Origin: Micromonospora zingiberis
GTDB lineage: Bacteria > Actinomycetota > Actinomycetes > Mycobacteriales > Micromonosporaceae
NCBI RefSeq assembly: GCF_004331455.1
Contig: NZ_SJJR01000003.1
Span: forward strand, 124,001 to 188,000
Direction of reading: 5' to 3'
DNA: 64,000 nt
Position 1 is the first letter of the stretch; the number at the start of each line of letters is the position of its first letter. A program made the position numbers and the translations under genes. This document shows, one piece after another, positions 1 through 8,342 of the stretch. A model generated the notes under the pieces. The model was not told where the DNA came from and did no database searches. It saw nothing but the letters and a program-made list of their open reading frames with translations.

Positions 1-33
1 GAGCGCCGTGATCTGTGCCCGGGCCCTCGCCAT
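1..33 (-). CDS. 5' end of a downstream gene, cut by the window edge
   Basis: Only eleven codons are visible, beginning MARARAQ. The ATG lies 1 nt beyond the TGA of the VirB4-like ATPase gene, so this is probably the next cistron of the same minus-strand operon. Nothing can be said of its function from this fragment. By position it could be another conjugation-type component, but that is inference. Confidence 0.45.
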   Translation of the reverse strand, partial: MARARAQITAL

Positions 34-34
34 G

Positions 35-3000
35 TCACGCCTCCAGGTCAGGCAGCACGGTCGGCAGCACCCCGGCGGCGGCAGCGATGGCGGCGGGGGT
101 GGTGTCGAGGTGATCCAGCAATCCGTCCACATAGGACACATCGACCCGGACTTTCTGCACCCGGCCGTCGACGTCGCGCATGACGAATTCTCGGAAACCG
201 AGGCGGTGGGCGGAGGTCGCGTCGGCGGTGGAGAGCGAGGCGAGGGTCGCCTCGTAGCCGTCGTCGACCGGTACCCGTAGCAGGCGTAGCGCCTCGGAGG
301 CGATCTCGGCGTCCTCGGCGATCCGGCCGACGAAGACGGTGGAGACCAGGTTCTGGACGTCGAGACCGAGGATGTCGCGGGGGTTCTGCGAGGCGACCAG
401 CGCGGCGAGGTTCCACTTGCGGGAGTCCCGGGCGAGGCGGACGAGGAAGGAGCGCCCGGAGCGCCACCCTTCCATGAAGTGCGCCTCGTCCAAGCCCACC
501 AGCTTGCGGGACGACATCGAGCCGCCGTAGCAGCGGCGTACGGCCAGCCGGTGGGCGGTGTGCAGCATCGGCAGGGCCAGTGCCTCCTCGGCCGACCAGT
601 ACTCGCGTTCGATCTTGAGGTCGGGCAGCCGGAGCCCGGCCATGGTGATCACGGTGAGCGCCGCGTCCGCGCCGAGCAGTCCGTCCGGTGGCCGGCCGAA
701 GAAGAGCATGGCCAGCGGCATCTCGGCGGTGTCGAGCAACAGGTTGGCCAGTTCCCGGCCGGTGTCGTCGTCGAGCTGCCCAAGGCAGCTGACCACGTCG
801 TCCAGGGTGGAGGTCTCCTCGGCCGGCACCTGGCGTACGGCGTGCCGGAATAGCGTCGCGGTGGACGCCTCGCGAGCCACCTGCGGCGGCACCAGCATCA
901 TGCAGATGTCCTGCACCAGCATCCGGCGTTCGGCTCGGGCGTTGGAGACCGCGATCTCGAACTCGCGATCCCCGGCGGCTCCGGCGGCGAACTCGCTGCG
1001 CAGCGGCGTCGGGATCAGTGAGTACGGCGCCAGGGTGCCGTGCTCGGACCCGGTCAGGTTGAGCACCCGGGAGTACGGCCGCAGCTCCGGCATCGCGCAG
1101 AGGCGGGCCAGTGGGCCGGACGGGTCGAGCAGGGTCACCTGCACGCCTCGCCGGGCTGCCAGGTAGCCCAGCGCGCCGAGCAGGGTCGACTTGCCACCAC
1201 CCGGCTCGGCCACGAAGACCGCCAGACCGGAGCGCTCGCGTACCTCCATCGGGAAGTGCAGGTCGAGGAAGACGGGCCGGCGGCAGGTGCCGGCGGTCCG
1301 CCCGATCAGGTCGCCACGGCGGTCGCCGACCGTGGACGCGGCCTGCGGCAGCGCCGCCGCCAGCAGGTGAACCGGCATCCGCCGGACGTATCCGGTGTTG
1401 GCGACCGGCTCGCCGGGGATGAACTCCCGGGCCAACCAGTCCTGGTTCTTCGGATGTTGCAGCGAGACGCGCAGTTCCCGGGAGTAGAGCTGGATCAGGC
1501 GGCGGGCCCGCTCCAGGCATTCCTCCCGGGTCCGTCCACCCACCGCGATCCGGTGCCAGCCGTGTGCCCGAGCGGAATCCACCGGCAGGCCGGTGGTCAT
1601 CTCGTCGCCGATCACCAGCGCCCGCTTGGCCAACCGCTCCAGCTCCGGCGGGGCGTCGATGCCGTGTTCGGCGTAGTCGAGTTGCTGCGACCGGATCATC
1701 CGCAGCCGGTGTTCCAGGTTGCGGAAGGAGTCACCGGAGCCCAGGATGTCGACCCGGGTGGAGAGCTCCATCGGCCACGGCAGCCGCTCGTGGAAGTGCA
1801 GCCAGGGCTCGTGCCGTTCGGGAATCTCCAGCGGCTCCATCCGGCCCACCGCGAGCACGGCCACGTGCCGCTCCTCGCCGGTCATCCGGTTGACCAGCTT
1901 CACCGTCGAGCCGTACGGGGTGCGGTAGCGCTCCACCTGCTCGGTGAGGGCGAGCAGGTCACCGCGCTCCCAGCGGCCGTCGGTGATCGGTGAGAGCGCA
2001 CCCGGGGGCGCCATGCAGAGCGCCACCGACCGGTAGAGCAGCCATTCCAACTCCTGTGCGGTGACCCGCCGGCCACGCATGCCGAACGCGCCGAGCACCT
2101 CGTCGAACTGCTCCACGGTGCGGCCCAGCCTGCGTCGTTCGCCTTCGGCGACGCCACGGCCGAAGGTGCGCAGCAGCCGCTCGGTGAGCGAGTCGCCGAG
2201 CGAGCGGCGGGCGAAGGTGACGCCGAGGTAGGTCTGGCCCTCGGCGTGGTTCACCGAGAGCAGGTGCCGTTGCGCGGCCACCAGGTGGTCGGCCCAGGCC
2301 GGGGTGCCGGGCACGTCGGGCAGCGGGGAGACGGTGTGGGCGTCGATGGTGCGGGCCCACTCGTCGGCTGGGAAGGGGCGGGTGGTGCGGCGCAGGTGCA
2401 GCCGGAACCCGGCCAGGCCGGCGTACTGCTCGGAGATCGCCGCGAGTAGCGCCTCGCGTTCCGCGTCCGGCCGGAAGGCCCACCGCACCTCGGGCAGCCA
2501 GTACCAGGCGGTCACGGTGTTGGGGGTGAAGGTCAGATGGCCGGCGATCTCGGTGATGGCCAACTCCACCGCCGGGTCGCGGTCACCGAACTTGATTTTC
2601 GGCGCGCGAACCCGAGCGGGTTTGACCGGGCGGTCCCGGCGGTCGCCGGACCGCTGCCGGGGTGGGGTGGCGGTACGGGTGGCCGGCGCCGCGGCGGCGC
2701 GGCGTGGCGTACGCGGCGCGGGGTCGACCGGCGGGCCACTGTCGCGGTGCGGCTGGTCGTCGGCGGGTGGTCGGGCGTTCGGTAGCCGGTCGCCGGCCGG
2801 CGCGGGTGCCGGGGGGTACGGCGGCGCGGGCGCCTGAGCGCGCGGCGGTGCCGCTGGCTGGGCGGGCAGGGGTGCCGGTGCGGGGGGCGGTGGCAACGGC
2901 ACGGCCGGGCTGGTTGTCGCGACGGTGTCGTCGACCGGTCTGCCGGGCGGCGCGACCGGCGGCGGGCCGGCGGGCTGGGTGGGCAGCGGGGGCGGCGCCG

Positions 3001-3379
3001 GCCGGCGGGTCACCGGTGCGGGTGCGGTGGGGGCCGCCTGCTGCGGCAGGGCCCGTGGTGGAACGCCGTTGCCCCGCTGGGCGGAACCAGGCCGGGCATA
3101 GGTGCCGCCGAACAGGTCCAGGAACGGTGAGTCGATGTCGGCGCCCTCGCGGGGGGCCGGCGTGCCCGGCGTGGGCTCGGCCGAAACCGCTCGACGCTGC
3201 GGTGGGCGGGGCGCCTGGAACACCCCGACACCGCCGTGTCCGGGGGTGGTGGCCAGCGCCGGATCGAGCGAGGTGTCGTCGAGCTCCCCGGATTGCGGGT
3301 AGTCGAACGATCGCGCACGGTTACCGTGCGGTGCGGCCGAACGACCGGCCGGGGATCCCGGCGTGGAGGAGCGGCTCAT
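35..3379 (-). CDS. VirB4/TraC-like ATPase with long proline-rich N-terminus
   Basis: 1114-residue protein. About the first 260 residues are Pro/Ala/Arg-rich and probably disordered. The remainder resembles the VirB4/TraC-type ATPases that power type IV secretion and conjugation. A Walker A motif (EPGGGKST) lies near residue 725 and a Walker B-like stretch (LVGLDEAHF) near 960. The start is the ATG that overlaps the TGA of a 42-codon ORF (ATGA), so translation is probably coupled. Two small membrane proteins precede it in the order VirB2-like, VirB3-like, VirB4-like. Substrate and partner proteins cannot be deduced; no relaxase or coupling protein is visible in the window. The family assignment is from motifs and gene order. 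Confidence 0.75.
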   Translation of the reverse strand: MSRSSTPGSPAGRSAAPHGNRARSFDYPQSGELDDTSLDPALATTPGHGGVGVFQAPRPPQRRAVSAEPTPGTPAPREGADIDSPFLDLFGGTYARPGSAQRGNGVPPRALPQQAAPTAPAPVTRRPAPPPLPTQPAGPPPVAPPGRPVDDTVATTSPAVPLPPPPAPAPLPAQPAAPPRAQAPAPPYPPAPAPAGDRLPNARPPADDQPHRDSGPPVDPAPRTPRRAAAAPATRTATPPRQRSGDRRDRPVKPARVRAPKIKFGDRDPAVELAITEIAGHLTFTPNTVTAWYWLPEVRWAFRPDAEREALLAAISEQYAGLAGFRLHLRRTTRPFPADEWARTIDAHTVSPLPDVPGTPAWADHLVAAQRHLLSVNHAEGQTYLGVTFARRSLGDSLTERLLRTFGRGVAEGERRRLGRTVEQFDEVLGAFGMRGRRVTAQELEWLLYRSVALCMAPPGALSPITDGRWERGDLLALTEQVERYRTPYGSTVKLVNRMTGEERHVAVLAVGRMEPLEIPERHEPWLHFHERLPWPMELSTRVDILGSGDSFRNLEHRLRMIRSQQLDYAEHGIDAPPELERLAKRALVIGDEMTTGLPVDSARAHGWHRIAVGGRTREECLERARRLIQLYSRELRVSLQHPKNQDWLAREFIPGEPVANTGYVRRMPVHLLAAALPQAASTVGDRRGDLIGRTAGTCRRPVFLDLHFPMEVRERSGLAVFVAEPGGGKSTLLGALGYLAARRGVQVTLLDPSGPLARLCAMPELRPYSRVLNLTGSEHGTLAPYSLIPTPLRSEFAAGAAGDREFEIAVSNARAERRMLVQDICMMLVPPQVAREASTATLFRHAVRQVPAEETSTLDDVVSCLGQLDDDTGRELANLLLDTAEMPLAMLFFGRPPDGLLGADAALTVITMAGLRLPDLKIEREYWSAEEALALPMLHTAHRLAVRRCYGGSMSSRKLVGLDEAHFMEGWRSGRSFLVRLARDSRKWNLAALVASQNPRDILGLDVQNLVSTVFVGRIAEDAEIASEALRLLRVPVDDGYEATLASLSTADATSAHRLGFREFVMRDVDGRVQKVRVDVSYVDGLLDHLDTTPAAIAAAAGVLPTVLPDLEA

Positions 3380-3504
3380 GCGATCGCCCTGCCCGCGCCC
3401 GCAGCGGTCAACCGGTAACCACGTGGCGGCTGCGGCTCCGCCTCGCGTCTCGCCGGGATCACCGGCGAGCTCTCCGACGGCCGGTACGGCGTGCAGCCGG
3501 TCAT
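3376..3504 (-). CDS. 42-residue micro-ORF coupling two T4SS-like genes
   Basis: This reading frame starts MTGCTPYRPSESS and is Arg/Pro-rich. Its ATG overlaps the TGA of the VirB3-like gene, and its own TGA overlaps the ATG of the VirB4-like gene, both as ATGA. It exactly bridges the roughly 120-nt gap between them. It has no recognisable domain. It may be a true small protein or a coupling frame that carries ribosomes to the ATPase gene. Coding status rests only on this arrangement. Confidence 0.45.
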   Translation of the reverse strand: MTGCTPYRPSESSPVIPARREAEPQPPRGYRLTAAGAGRAIA

Positions 3505-3863
3505 GCCAGTTCCTCCCGGATCCTGATCCCGCTGCCGACCAGGCGCGGGTCGCGCTGCTCGGCGGCCGGCTCCCGGGTGCGTCGCCAGTCGGTCAGCGCG
3601 GTGCGGATCACCATCCGCGCCGGCCGGTCCGGGTCGACGTACCGGAAGACGAACGAGGTGGTCACGATGGCGAGGGCGATCTCCCACGCGGGGAAGAGCT
3701 CGACCTGCAACGTGAACAGCCAGTGGATGAACATGTAGAGGGGAACGAGCAGGATGAACAGCCCGTACTGGGCGTACGGCAGGTGGACCGGAAGGGTGTA
3801 GCCGGGCGGCCCGAGATAGACCAGGCGGGCCCGGTAGATGTCGTCGTCGGTGCGCAGCCGCAT
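3501..3863 (-). CDS. Small two-helix membrane protein, VirB3/PrgI-like
   Basis: 120 residues. Two hydrophobic segments lie near residues 28-50 and 53-72, followed by a charged tail ending RIREELA. Small proteins with two N-terminal helices placed just before a VirB4-type ATPase are characteristic of VirB3 or PrgI components, which recruit the ATPase to the membrane. It is 13 nt downstream of the pilin-like gene and overlaps the following micro-ORF. Assignment is by topology and position, since sequence identity to VirB3 cannot be tested here. Confidence 0.6.
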   Translation of the reverse strand: MRLRTDDDIYRARLVYLGPPGYTLPVHLPYAQYGLFILLVPLYMFIHWLFTLQVELFPAWEIALAIVTTSFVFRYVDPDRPARMVIRTALTDWRRTREPAAEQRDPRLVGSGIRIREELA

Positions 3864-3876
3864 CTCGTGCCCGCGC

Positions 3877-4194
3877 CTATTCGAAGATCAGGTTGATCAG
3901 GAAGTCGCCGATGAAGAAGAGGGTGGCGGCTCCGGCGATGAAGGCCAGCCCGACGATCGCGATGGCGGAGCTGGTGAGCACCTTGGAAATCTCGCCCCGG
4001 CTGGCCCGGCCGATGAAGATGACGCCGAGCACGGCGAGCAGGATCGGCGCGATCTTGCTGGCGAAGAAGGTGACGACGCCCTCTGTGTTGATCCCCTTCG
4101 GCTCCTCGGCGGCGAGCGGGATCGACGATGCCAGGGCGGAGAGCAGGTGGGCGGCGTTGCTCGACGCCGTTTCCATCAGCTCGATGGCGATCAC
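3877..4194 (-). CDS. Pilin-like small membrane protein, VirB2/TrbC-like
   Basis: 105 residues from a GTG with a GGGAGG ribosome site about 5 nt upstream; a longer frame starting at 4245 lacks such a site. Residues 1-35 are moderately hydrophobic and could be a leader. Two strong hydrophobic helices follow (about 46-62 and 73-103), separated by a short basic loop (GRASRGE). This is the topology of VirB2/TrbC pilins. It is the first gene of the minus-strand operon and is followed by VirB3-like and VirB4-like genes. An alternative is a generic small membrane protein. Confidence 0.6.
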   Translation of the reverse strand: MIAIELMETASSNAAHLLSALASSIPLAAEEPKGINTEGVVTFFASKIAPILLAVLGVIFIGRASRGEISKVLTSSAIAIVGLAFIAGAATLFFIGDFLINLIFE

Positions 4195-4300
4195 TGGAAC
4201 CTCCCCAAGTCGCGGCCGGCGGCGCCGCGGTGGTGCAGTAGGCAAGCGTTGCGGGATCGGTGCTTACTCTGCGCAGCGCCCGAGACCCTGCGTGCGTCAC

Positions 4301-4324
4301 TCGCCACGGAAGGTGGCGATTTTT
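4301..4324 (+). terminator. Hairpin followed by five T, intrinsic-terminator-like
   Basis: Arms TCGCCAC and GTGGCGA (7 bp) enclose a 5-nt loop and are followed directly by TTTTT on the plus strand. No plus-strand gene ends nearby, so it could end a small RNA or stop read-through from the left towards folP. Confidence 0.45.
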
Positions 4325-4525
4325 GGGCGGATTACCCCGCTTCGGCCCTCCCCTCCAAGCGTCGCCATCTCGATGCTGGGCAATTCCACAGCGTACGGCC
4401 CGCCCCCCTTTGCGACAAGCCGCGAAGAGTCTGCCCGATCCGACCCGGACGACCGATCGTACACATGTTTCAATTCCCATGTCAGGGCCGGGACCCGGGC
4501 TGATCGCGGCGGCCGTGACGACCGG

Positions 4526-4531
4526 TACCGT
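4526..4531 (+). promoter_or_regulatory. folP -10 hexamer (TACCGT), leaderless arrangement
   Basis: TACCGT ends 6 nt before the GTG start of folP. This spacing places the transcription start at or within a base or two of the start codon. The same geometry recurs at many genes in the window. Confidence 0.5.
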
Positions 4532-4537
4532 CTAGTC

Positions 4538-5449
4538 GTGACCGATCTGGTACGGGCCCCGGCCCCGGTGGTGATGGGCGTCCTGAACGTCACGCCCGAT
4601 TCGTTCTCCGACGGCGGACGCTACGCCGACGTCGGAGCCGCTGTCGCACATGGAGTCCGGCTGCGTGACGAGGGTGCGGGGTTGGTTGATGTCGGTGGCG
4701 AGTCGACCCGGCCCGGTGCCGACCGGGTCGACGCCCGGACCGAGGCGGCCCGAGTGGTGCCGGTCATCCGCGAACTGGCCGGCGCCGGCGTACCGGTCAG
4801 CATCGACACCACCCGGGCCCGGGTCGCCGAGGCGGCCCTCGCGGCCGGTGCGGTCGTGGTGAACGACGTCTCCGGCGGGCTGGCCGACCCCGACATGGCC
4901 CGGGTCGTCCGCGACGCCGGCTGTCCGTGGGTGCTGATGCACTGGCGGGGTCACTCCCGCCGGATGAACGAGCTGGCCCGGTACGGCGACGTGGTCGCCG
5001 ACGTACGCGCCGAACTCGGCCAGCGGGTGGCGGCAGCCCTCGCCGCCGGGGTGGCCGCCGATCGCATCGTCATCGACCCCGGCCTCGGGTTCGCCAAGAC
5101 GGCCGCGGACAACTGGCAACTCAGCGCCCGCCTCGCCGAGCTGCTGGACCTCGGCTATCCGTTGCTGTTCGGGGCGAGCCGCAAGTCGTACCTCGGTCTG
5201 CTGCTGGCCGGATCCGACGGCGTGCCGCGACCCACCGACGACCGCGAGTCGGCCACCGTCGCCACCAGCCTGCTCGCCGTCGCCGCCGGGGCCTGGGGGG
5301 TACGCGTGCACGACGTCCGGGCCACTGTGGACGCCCTCACCGTCTGGCAGGCGACCGGCCGGCCCCGGTTGGCCCGGACGCCCGACGACCCGTCGCCCGC
5401 CGGGCCGGACCCGGCGCACGCCGGCGACCATCAAGGGGTACGGCGATGA
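4538..5449 (+). CDS. folP: Dihydropteroate synthase
   Basis: 303 residues. The enzyme condenses 6-hydroxymethyl-dihydropterin diphosphate with p-aminobenzoate in folate synthesis and is the sulfonamide target. The signature NVTPDSFSDGG is at residues 17-27 and DVGGESTRPG at 51-60; GLGFAKTAADN near residue 187 is the third conserved loop. The GTG start at 4538 was chosen because it gives the normal N-terminus and sits 6 nt after TACCGT; the frame is open much further upstream but that sequence is not folP-like. Its TGA overlaps the folB ATG. This is a conserved folP-folB-folK operon, with folE not beside it. Confidence 0.95.
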   Translation: MTDLVRAPAPVVMGVLNVTPDSFSDGGRYADVGAAVAHGVRLRDEGAGLVDVGGESTRPGADRVDARTEAARVVPVIRELAGAGVPVSIDTTRARVAEAALAAGAVVVNDVSGGLADPDMARVVRDAGCPWVLMHWRGHSRRMNELARYGDVVADVRAELGQRVAAALAAGVAADRIVIDPGLGFAKTAADNWQLSARLAELLDLGYPLLFGASRKSYLGLLLAGSDGVPRPTDDRESATVATSLLAVAAGAWGVRVHDVRATVDALTVWQATGRPRLARTPDDPSPAGPDPAHAGDHQGVRR

Positions 5450-5811
5450 CCGACCGGATCGCGCTGACCGGCCTGCGGGCGCGCGGCCGGCACGGGGTGT
5501 ACGACTTCGAACGCGTCCAGGGGCAGGACTTCGTCGTCGACGCGGTGCTGGAGTTGGATCTCGCCCAGGCCGCCCGTTCCGACGAGGTGACCGACACCGT
5601 GCACTACGGCGAGCTGGCCGAGCGGCTGGTCGCGGTGATCACCGACGAGCCGGTCAATCTGATCGAGACCCTCGCCGACCGGCTGATCACCGTCTGCCTG
5701 GCCGACCCCCGGGTCTGCGCCGCGACGGTCACCGTGCACAAACCCGAGGCTCCGGTCCCGCACACCTTCACCGACGTGGCCGTCACCATGCGCCGGAGCC
5801 AGGTCCGATGA
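5446..5811 (+). CDS. folB: Dihydroneopterin aldolase
   Basis: 121 residues, the usual length. It converts 7,8-dihydroneopterin to 6-hydroxymethyl-dihydropterin and glycolaldehyde. Residues matching the known active site are present: Glu22 in HGVYDFER, Tyr54 in TVHYGEL and Lys99 in TVHKPEAP. The start overlaps the folP stop (ATGA) and the stop overlaps the folK start (ATGA), so the three enzymes are probably translated in coupled fashion. Confidence 0.95.
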   Translation: MTDRIALTGLRARGRHGVYDFERVQGQDFVVDAVLELDLAQAARSDEVTDTVHYGELAERLVAVITDEPVNLIETLADRLITVCLADPRVCAATVTVHKPEAPVPHTFTDVAVTMRRSQVR

Positions 5812-6335
5812 CCCGCGCCGTACTCGCCCTCGGGAGCAACCTCGGGGACCGGATCGCTCACCTGCGTACCGCCCTGGCGGTCTTCGGTGATCAGGTGCTG
5901 GTGACGTCCGGGGTGTACGAGACCCCGCCGTGGGGCGACACCGAACAGCCGGCGTACCTGAACGCCGTGCTGCTGGTGGCGGACCCGGATGCCGGCCCGT
6001 ACGACTGGTTGACCCGGGCCCGGGAGGCGGAACAGGCCGCCGGCCGGGTCCGCGACCCGCGACGCCGGTTCGGCCCTCGCACGCTCGACGTCGACGTGAT
6101 CTCGATCTGGACCGACGACGACGAGCCGGTGCTCAGTGACGACCCGGAGCTGACGCTGCCGCACCCCCGGGCGCATCTGCGCGCCTTCGTGTTGCGGCCG
6201 TGGATCGACATCCAACCCTACGGCCAACTGCCCGGACATGGCTGGTTGACCGATCTGCTGACCGCCGGGCCGGCGGCAGCCGAGGTCGCGGAAGTGCGTC
6301 CCCGCCCGGATCTGGCGTTAGAGTCGACGGCATGA
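5808..6335 (+). CDS. folK: 6-hydroxymethyl-dihydropterin pyrophosphokinase
   Basis: 175 residues. It transfers pyrophosphate from ATP to the pterin that FolP uses. The N-terminal LGSNLGDR and the family signature FGPRTLDVDVI are intact, with GVYETPPWGDTEQPAYLN in the pterin-binding part. The ATG overlaps the folB stop. Its own TGA overlaps the ATG of a 25-codon leader frame that precedes the DUF3180 gene, extending the chain of ATGA couplings. A TAGAGT hexamer inside its last codons may start a separate transcript. Confidence 0.95.
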   Translation: MTRAVLALGSNLGDRIAHLRTALAVFGDQVLVTSGVYETPPWGDTEQPAYLNAVLLVADPDAGPYDWLTRAREAEQAAGRVRDPRRRFGPRTLDVDVISIWTDDDEPVLSDDPELTLPHPRAHLRAFVLRPWIDIQPYGQLPGHGWLTDLLTAGPAAAEVAEVRPRPDLALESTA

Positions 6336-6409
6336 GCGAGCGGCGAGCGAATGATCGACGCGGTGCCGTGGCGCCTCATCACGGCATACCGCGCAGGTGG
6401 CCGACATGA
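6332..6409 (+). other. Leader uORF of the MSER family, coupled to the DUF3180 gene
   Basis: A 25-codon frame beginning MSERRANDRRGAV. Its ATG overlaps the folK stop and its TGA overlaps the ATG of the next gene. TAGAGT ends 7 nt before its ATG, so it could be the first codons of a leaderless mRNA. Two related frames lie at 39805-39864 and 61744-61827, each overlapping the start of its downstream gene in the same way. Confidence 0.55.
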
Positions 6410-6924
6410 CGCAGTCCCCACCGCCCGACGGTTCGCGGATGGGCCCCACCCGCATCTCGACCCTGGTGGTGACCGCCCTGGCCGCTGCCGCGGTCGCCTG
6501 GCTGCTGATCAGCAGTCTCTACTACAACCGGCTGCCGCCGCTGCCGTGGCTGCCGGTGGTCACCCTGGCCGGGCTCGCCGTGCTGGAGGCGTACGCCGCG
6601 ATCAACACCCGGGGCCGGATCGAGCGGCGGCCGGGCCGGGATCCGGTCAACCCGCTGGTGGTCGCCCGGTTCGTCGTGCTCGCCAAGGCCTCCGCTCTGG
6701 TCGGGGCGATCTTCGCCGGCTTCTACGCGGGGCTGGCCGGCTGGTTGTTCGTCCAGCCGACGCGGGCCGCAGCCGATGACCGGCCGGCCGGCGTCGCCGG
6801 CCTGGTGGCCTCGGTCGCCCTGGTGGCGGCAGCGCTCTGGTTGGAACGATCGTGCCGGGTTCCGGAGCGGCCGGAGGACGAGCGCGAGCCCGACGACTGG
6901 GAATCTCGCCCGGGTCGCCCCTAG
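6406..6924 (+). CDS. DUF3180 membrane protein
   Basis: 172 residues from the ATG at 6406, which follows a GGTGG ribosome site. Four hydrophobic segments lie near residues 17-36, 42-58, 86-113 and 125-145, with a charged, acidic C-terminus. The position directly after folK matches the DUF3180 protein Rv3605c of M. tuberculosis. The function of the family is unknown. The start is coupled to the stop of the preceding MSER-type leader frame. Confidence 0.8.
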   Translation: MTQSPPPDGSRMGPTRISTLVVTALAAAAVAWLLISSLYYNRLPPLPWLPVVTLAGLAVLEAYAAINTRGRIERRPGRDPVNPLVVARFVVLAKASALVGAIFAGFYAGLAGWLFVQPTRAAADDRPAGVAGLVASVALVAAALWLERSCRVPERPEDEREPDDWESRPGRP

Positions 6925-7056
6925 CCCTGCCTGACCGGCGGGGGGTTACGCCCGGCTGCGCTCGCGGGTACGGTGCCTGCGACCGCAGGGCAAGCGGCGA
7001 ACACCAATACGCCCTCTCGTCGAAGCAGTCCGGGCGGCCGCTGGAAGGCAGGGATC

Positions 7057-8274
7057 ATGGCGTACGACGAACCAGGCCGGGGCGGGCAGTCGGAGCCGAC
7101 CCTGGCCGCCCCCGCCGTCGGCGCGGAGCCCGTCACCGAGGACCTCCAGAACGCTGAGCCGGGCCGTGACCGGTTCGGGGTCCACGTGCTCTGGGAGACG
7201 CTCCTGCTGTTCGGGTTCGGTGCCCTGGTCTACCTGCTCTGGCGGGAGGATCCGGCCACGCTGCGCGGCAGCGGGCTGCGCGTCCTCATCGTCGCCGTGG
7301 TCGCCCTCGGCCTGCTGGCGTTGGCCGCCGGACTGAGTCTGCGTACCGCCGCGGTGAACCTCGCGATCGGGCCGGTCGCGGTCGCGGCCGGGCTGCACTT
7401 CGCCGAGCAGTCCGACCGGGGCCTGCTCGTCGCCGTGGGCACGCCCGCCGCGGTGGCCGCGATCGGTGGCCTGTTGCTCGGACTTGTGGTCGTGCTGTTG
7501 CACGTCCCCGGCTGGGCGGCGAGCCTGGGCGCGGCGGCCGGCGTGATCGTCTACATCGAGCAGCGTGCCGCACCGGTGCTCGTCCAGGGCGACTACAATC
7601 CGCGCGGCATCGCGGGGCAGCTTTTCGTCGGCTTCGCCGCGATCGCGGTGATCGGTGGGCTGTTCGGCGCGATCGGGCCGATCCGCCGGCTGGTCGGCCG
7701 GTTCCGTCCGGTCGCGGACCCGGCGCGGCGGCGCGGGGTGGCGGCCGCCGCTGTCACCACCGGTGGGTACGTCTGCTCCACCGTGCTGGCGATGCTCGCG
7801 GGCATGCTCGTCGCTTCGGCCGACGGGTCGGTGGCGCCGGCCACCGGGCTGGACTGGACGCTGCTGGCCGTCGGCGCGGCGCTGCTGGCCGGCACCAGCG
7901 CCTTCGGACTGCGCGGTGGTGTGTTCGGCACCCTGCTGACGGTCGGCGCGATCGGCCTGTTCCTCACGTACGCGCAGGCGCGCGGCTGGACCGTCAGCCG
8001 GTGGACGGTCGGTGGGGTCGCGCTGGCCGGCGGGCTGGTGGTGACCCGGCTGGTCGAGAGGTACGGCCGCCCGGCGGCGGAGCCTCCGGCCCGCCCGGTG
8101 TCGCCACCACCGGTCGGGCCGCAGCCTGGCGCGGGCTGGGCGATGCCCCAACCGGCGCCGGTCGGTGACTGGCCGCCCGTCCTGCCGACTCAGCCGACCG
8201 GCAGCCCCGCCGATCCGTGGGGCCCGCGCCGGTGGGAGACCAACGCGCCGGTGTGGCAGGCCGACGACCGGTGA
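7057..8274 (+). CDS. Polytopic membrane protein (Rv3604c-like position)
   Basis: 405 residues from an ATG with GGAAGG about 8 nt upstream. An acidic N-terminal tail of about 45 residues is followed by roughly nine to ten hydrophobic helices, then a Pro-rich tail from about residue 340. The helix pattern and Gly/Ala-rich loops recall ABC permeases of the sugar and branched-chain type, but no partner ATPase or binding protein adjoins it, so transport is only a guess. Rv3604c, a membrane protein of similar length, occupies the same place in M. tuberculosis. The 132 bp before it hold no evident gene. Confidence 0.65.
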   Translation: MAYDEPGRGGQSEPTLAAPAVGAEPVTEDLQNAEPGRDRFGVHVLWETLLLFGFGALVYLLWREDPATLRGSGLRVLIVAVVALGLLALAAGLSLRTAAVNLAIGPVAVAAGLHFAEQSDRGLLVAVGTPAAVAAIGGLLLGLVVVLLHVPGWAASLGAAAGVIVYIEQRAAPVLVQGDYNPRGIAGQLFVGFAAIAVIGGLFGAIGPIRRLVGRFRPVADPARRRGVAAAAVTTGGYVCSTVLAMLAGMLVASADGSVAPATGLDWTLLAVGAALLAGTSAFGLRGGVFGTLLTVGAIGLFLTYAQARGWTVSRWTVGGVALAGGLVVTRLVERYGRPAAEPPARPVSPPPVGPQPGAGWAMPQPAPVGDWPPVLPTQPTGSPADPWGPRRWETNAPVWQADDR

Positions 8275-8342
8275 GCGGGCGCCGATGGTTCCAGCGGGCC
8301 GTCGGCGAGCCGAATGTGATCTCGGCGGTTAGGCTCGGCAGC

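Larger units (their letters stand above)
4195..4537. other. Divergent intergenic region between T4SS-like operon and folP
   Basis: 343 bp without a convincing gene. It holds the presumed promoters of both operons, an intrinsic-terminator-like hairpin at 4301-4324, and the folP -10 hexamer at 4526. M. tuberculosis has folE and ftsH immediately before folP; here they are absent and the T4SS-like operon lies on the other strand. Confidence 0.5.

Noticed and set aside
2662..3738. Plus-strand frames over the proline-rich part of the VirB4-like gene
   Set aside because: They are Arg/Gly/Pro-rich low-complexity shadows without ribosome sites, and the minus-strand operon explains the region.
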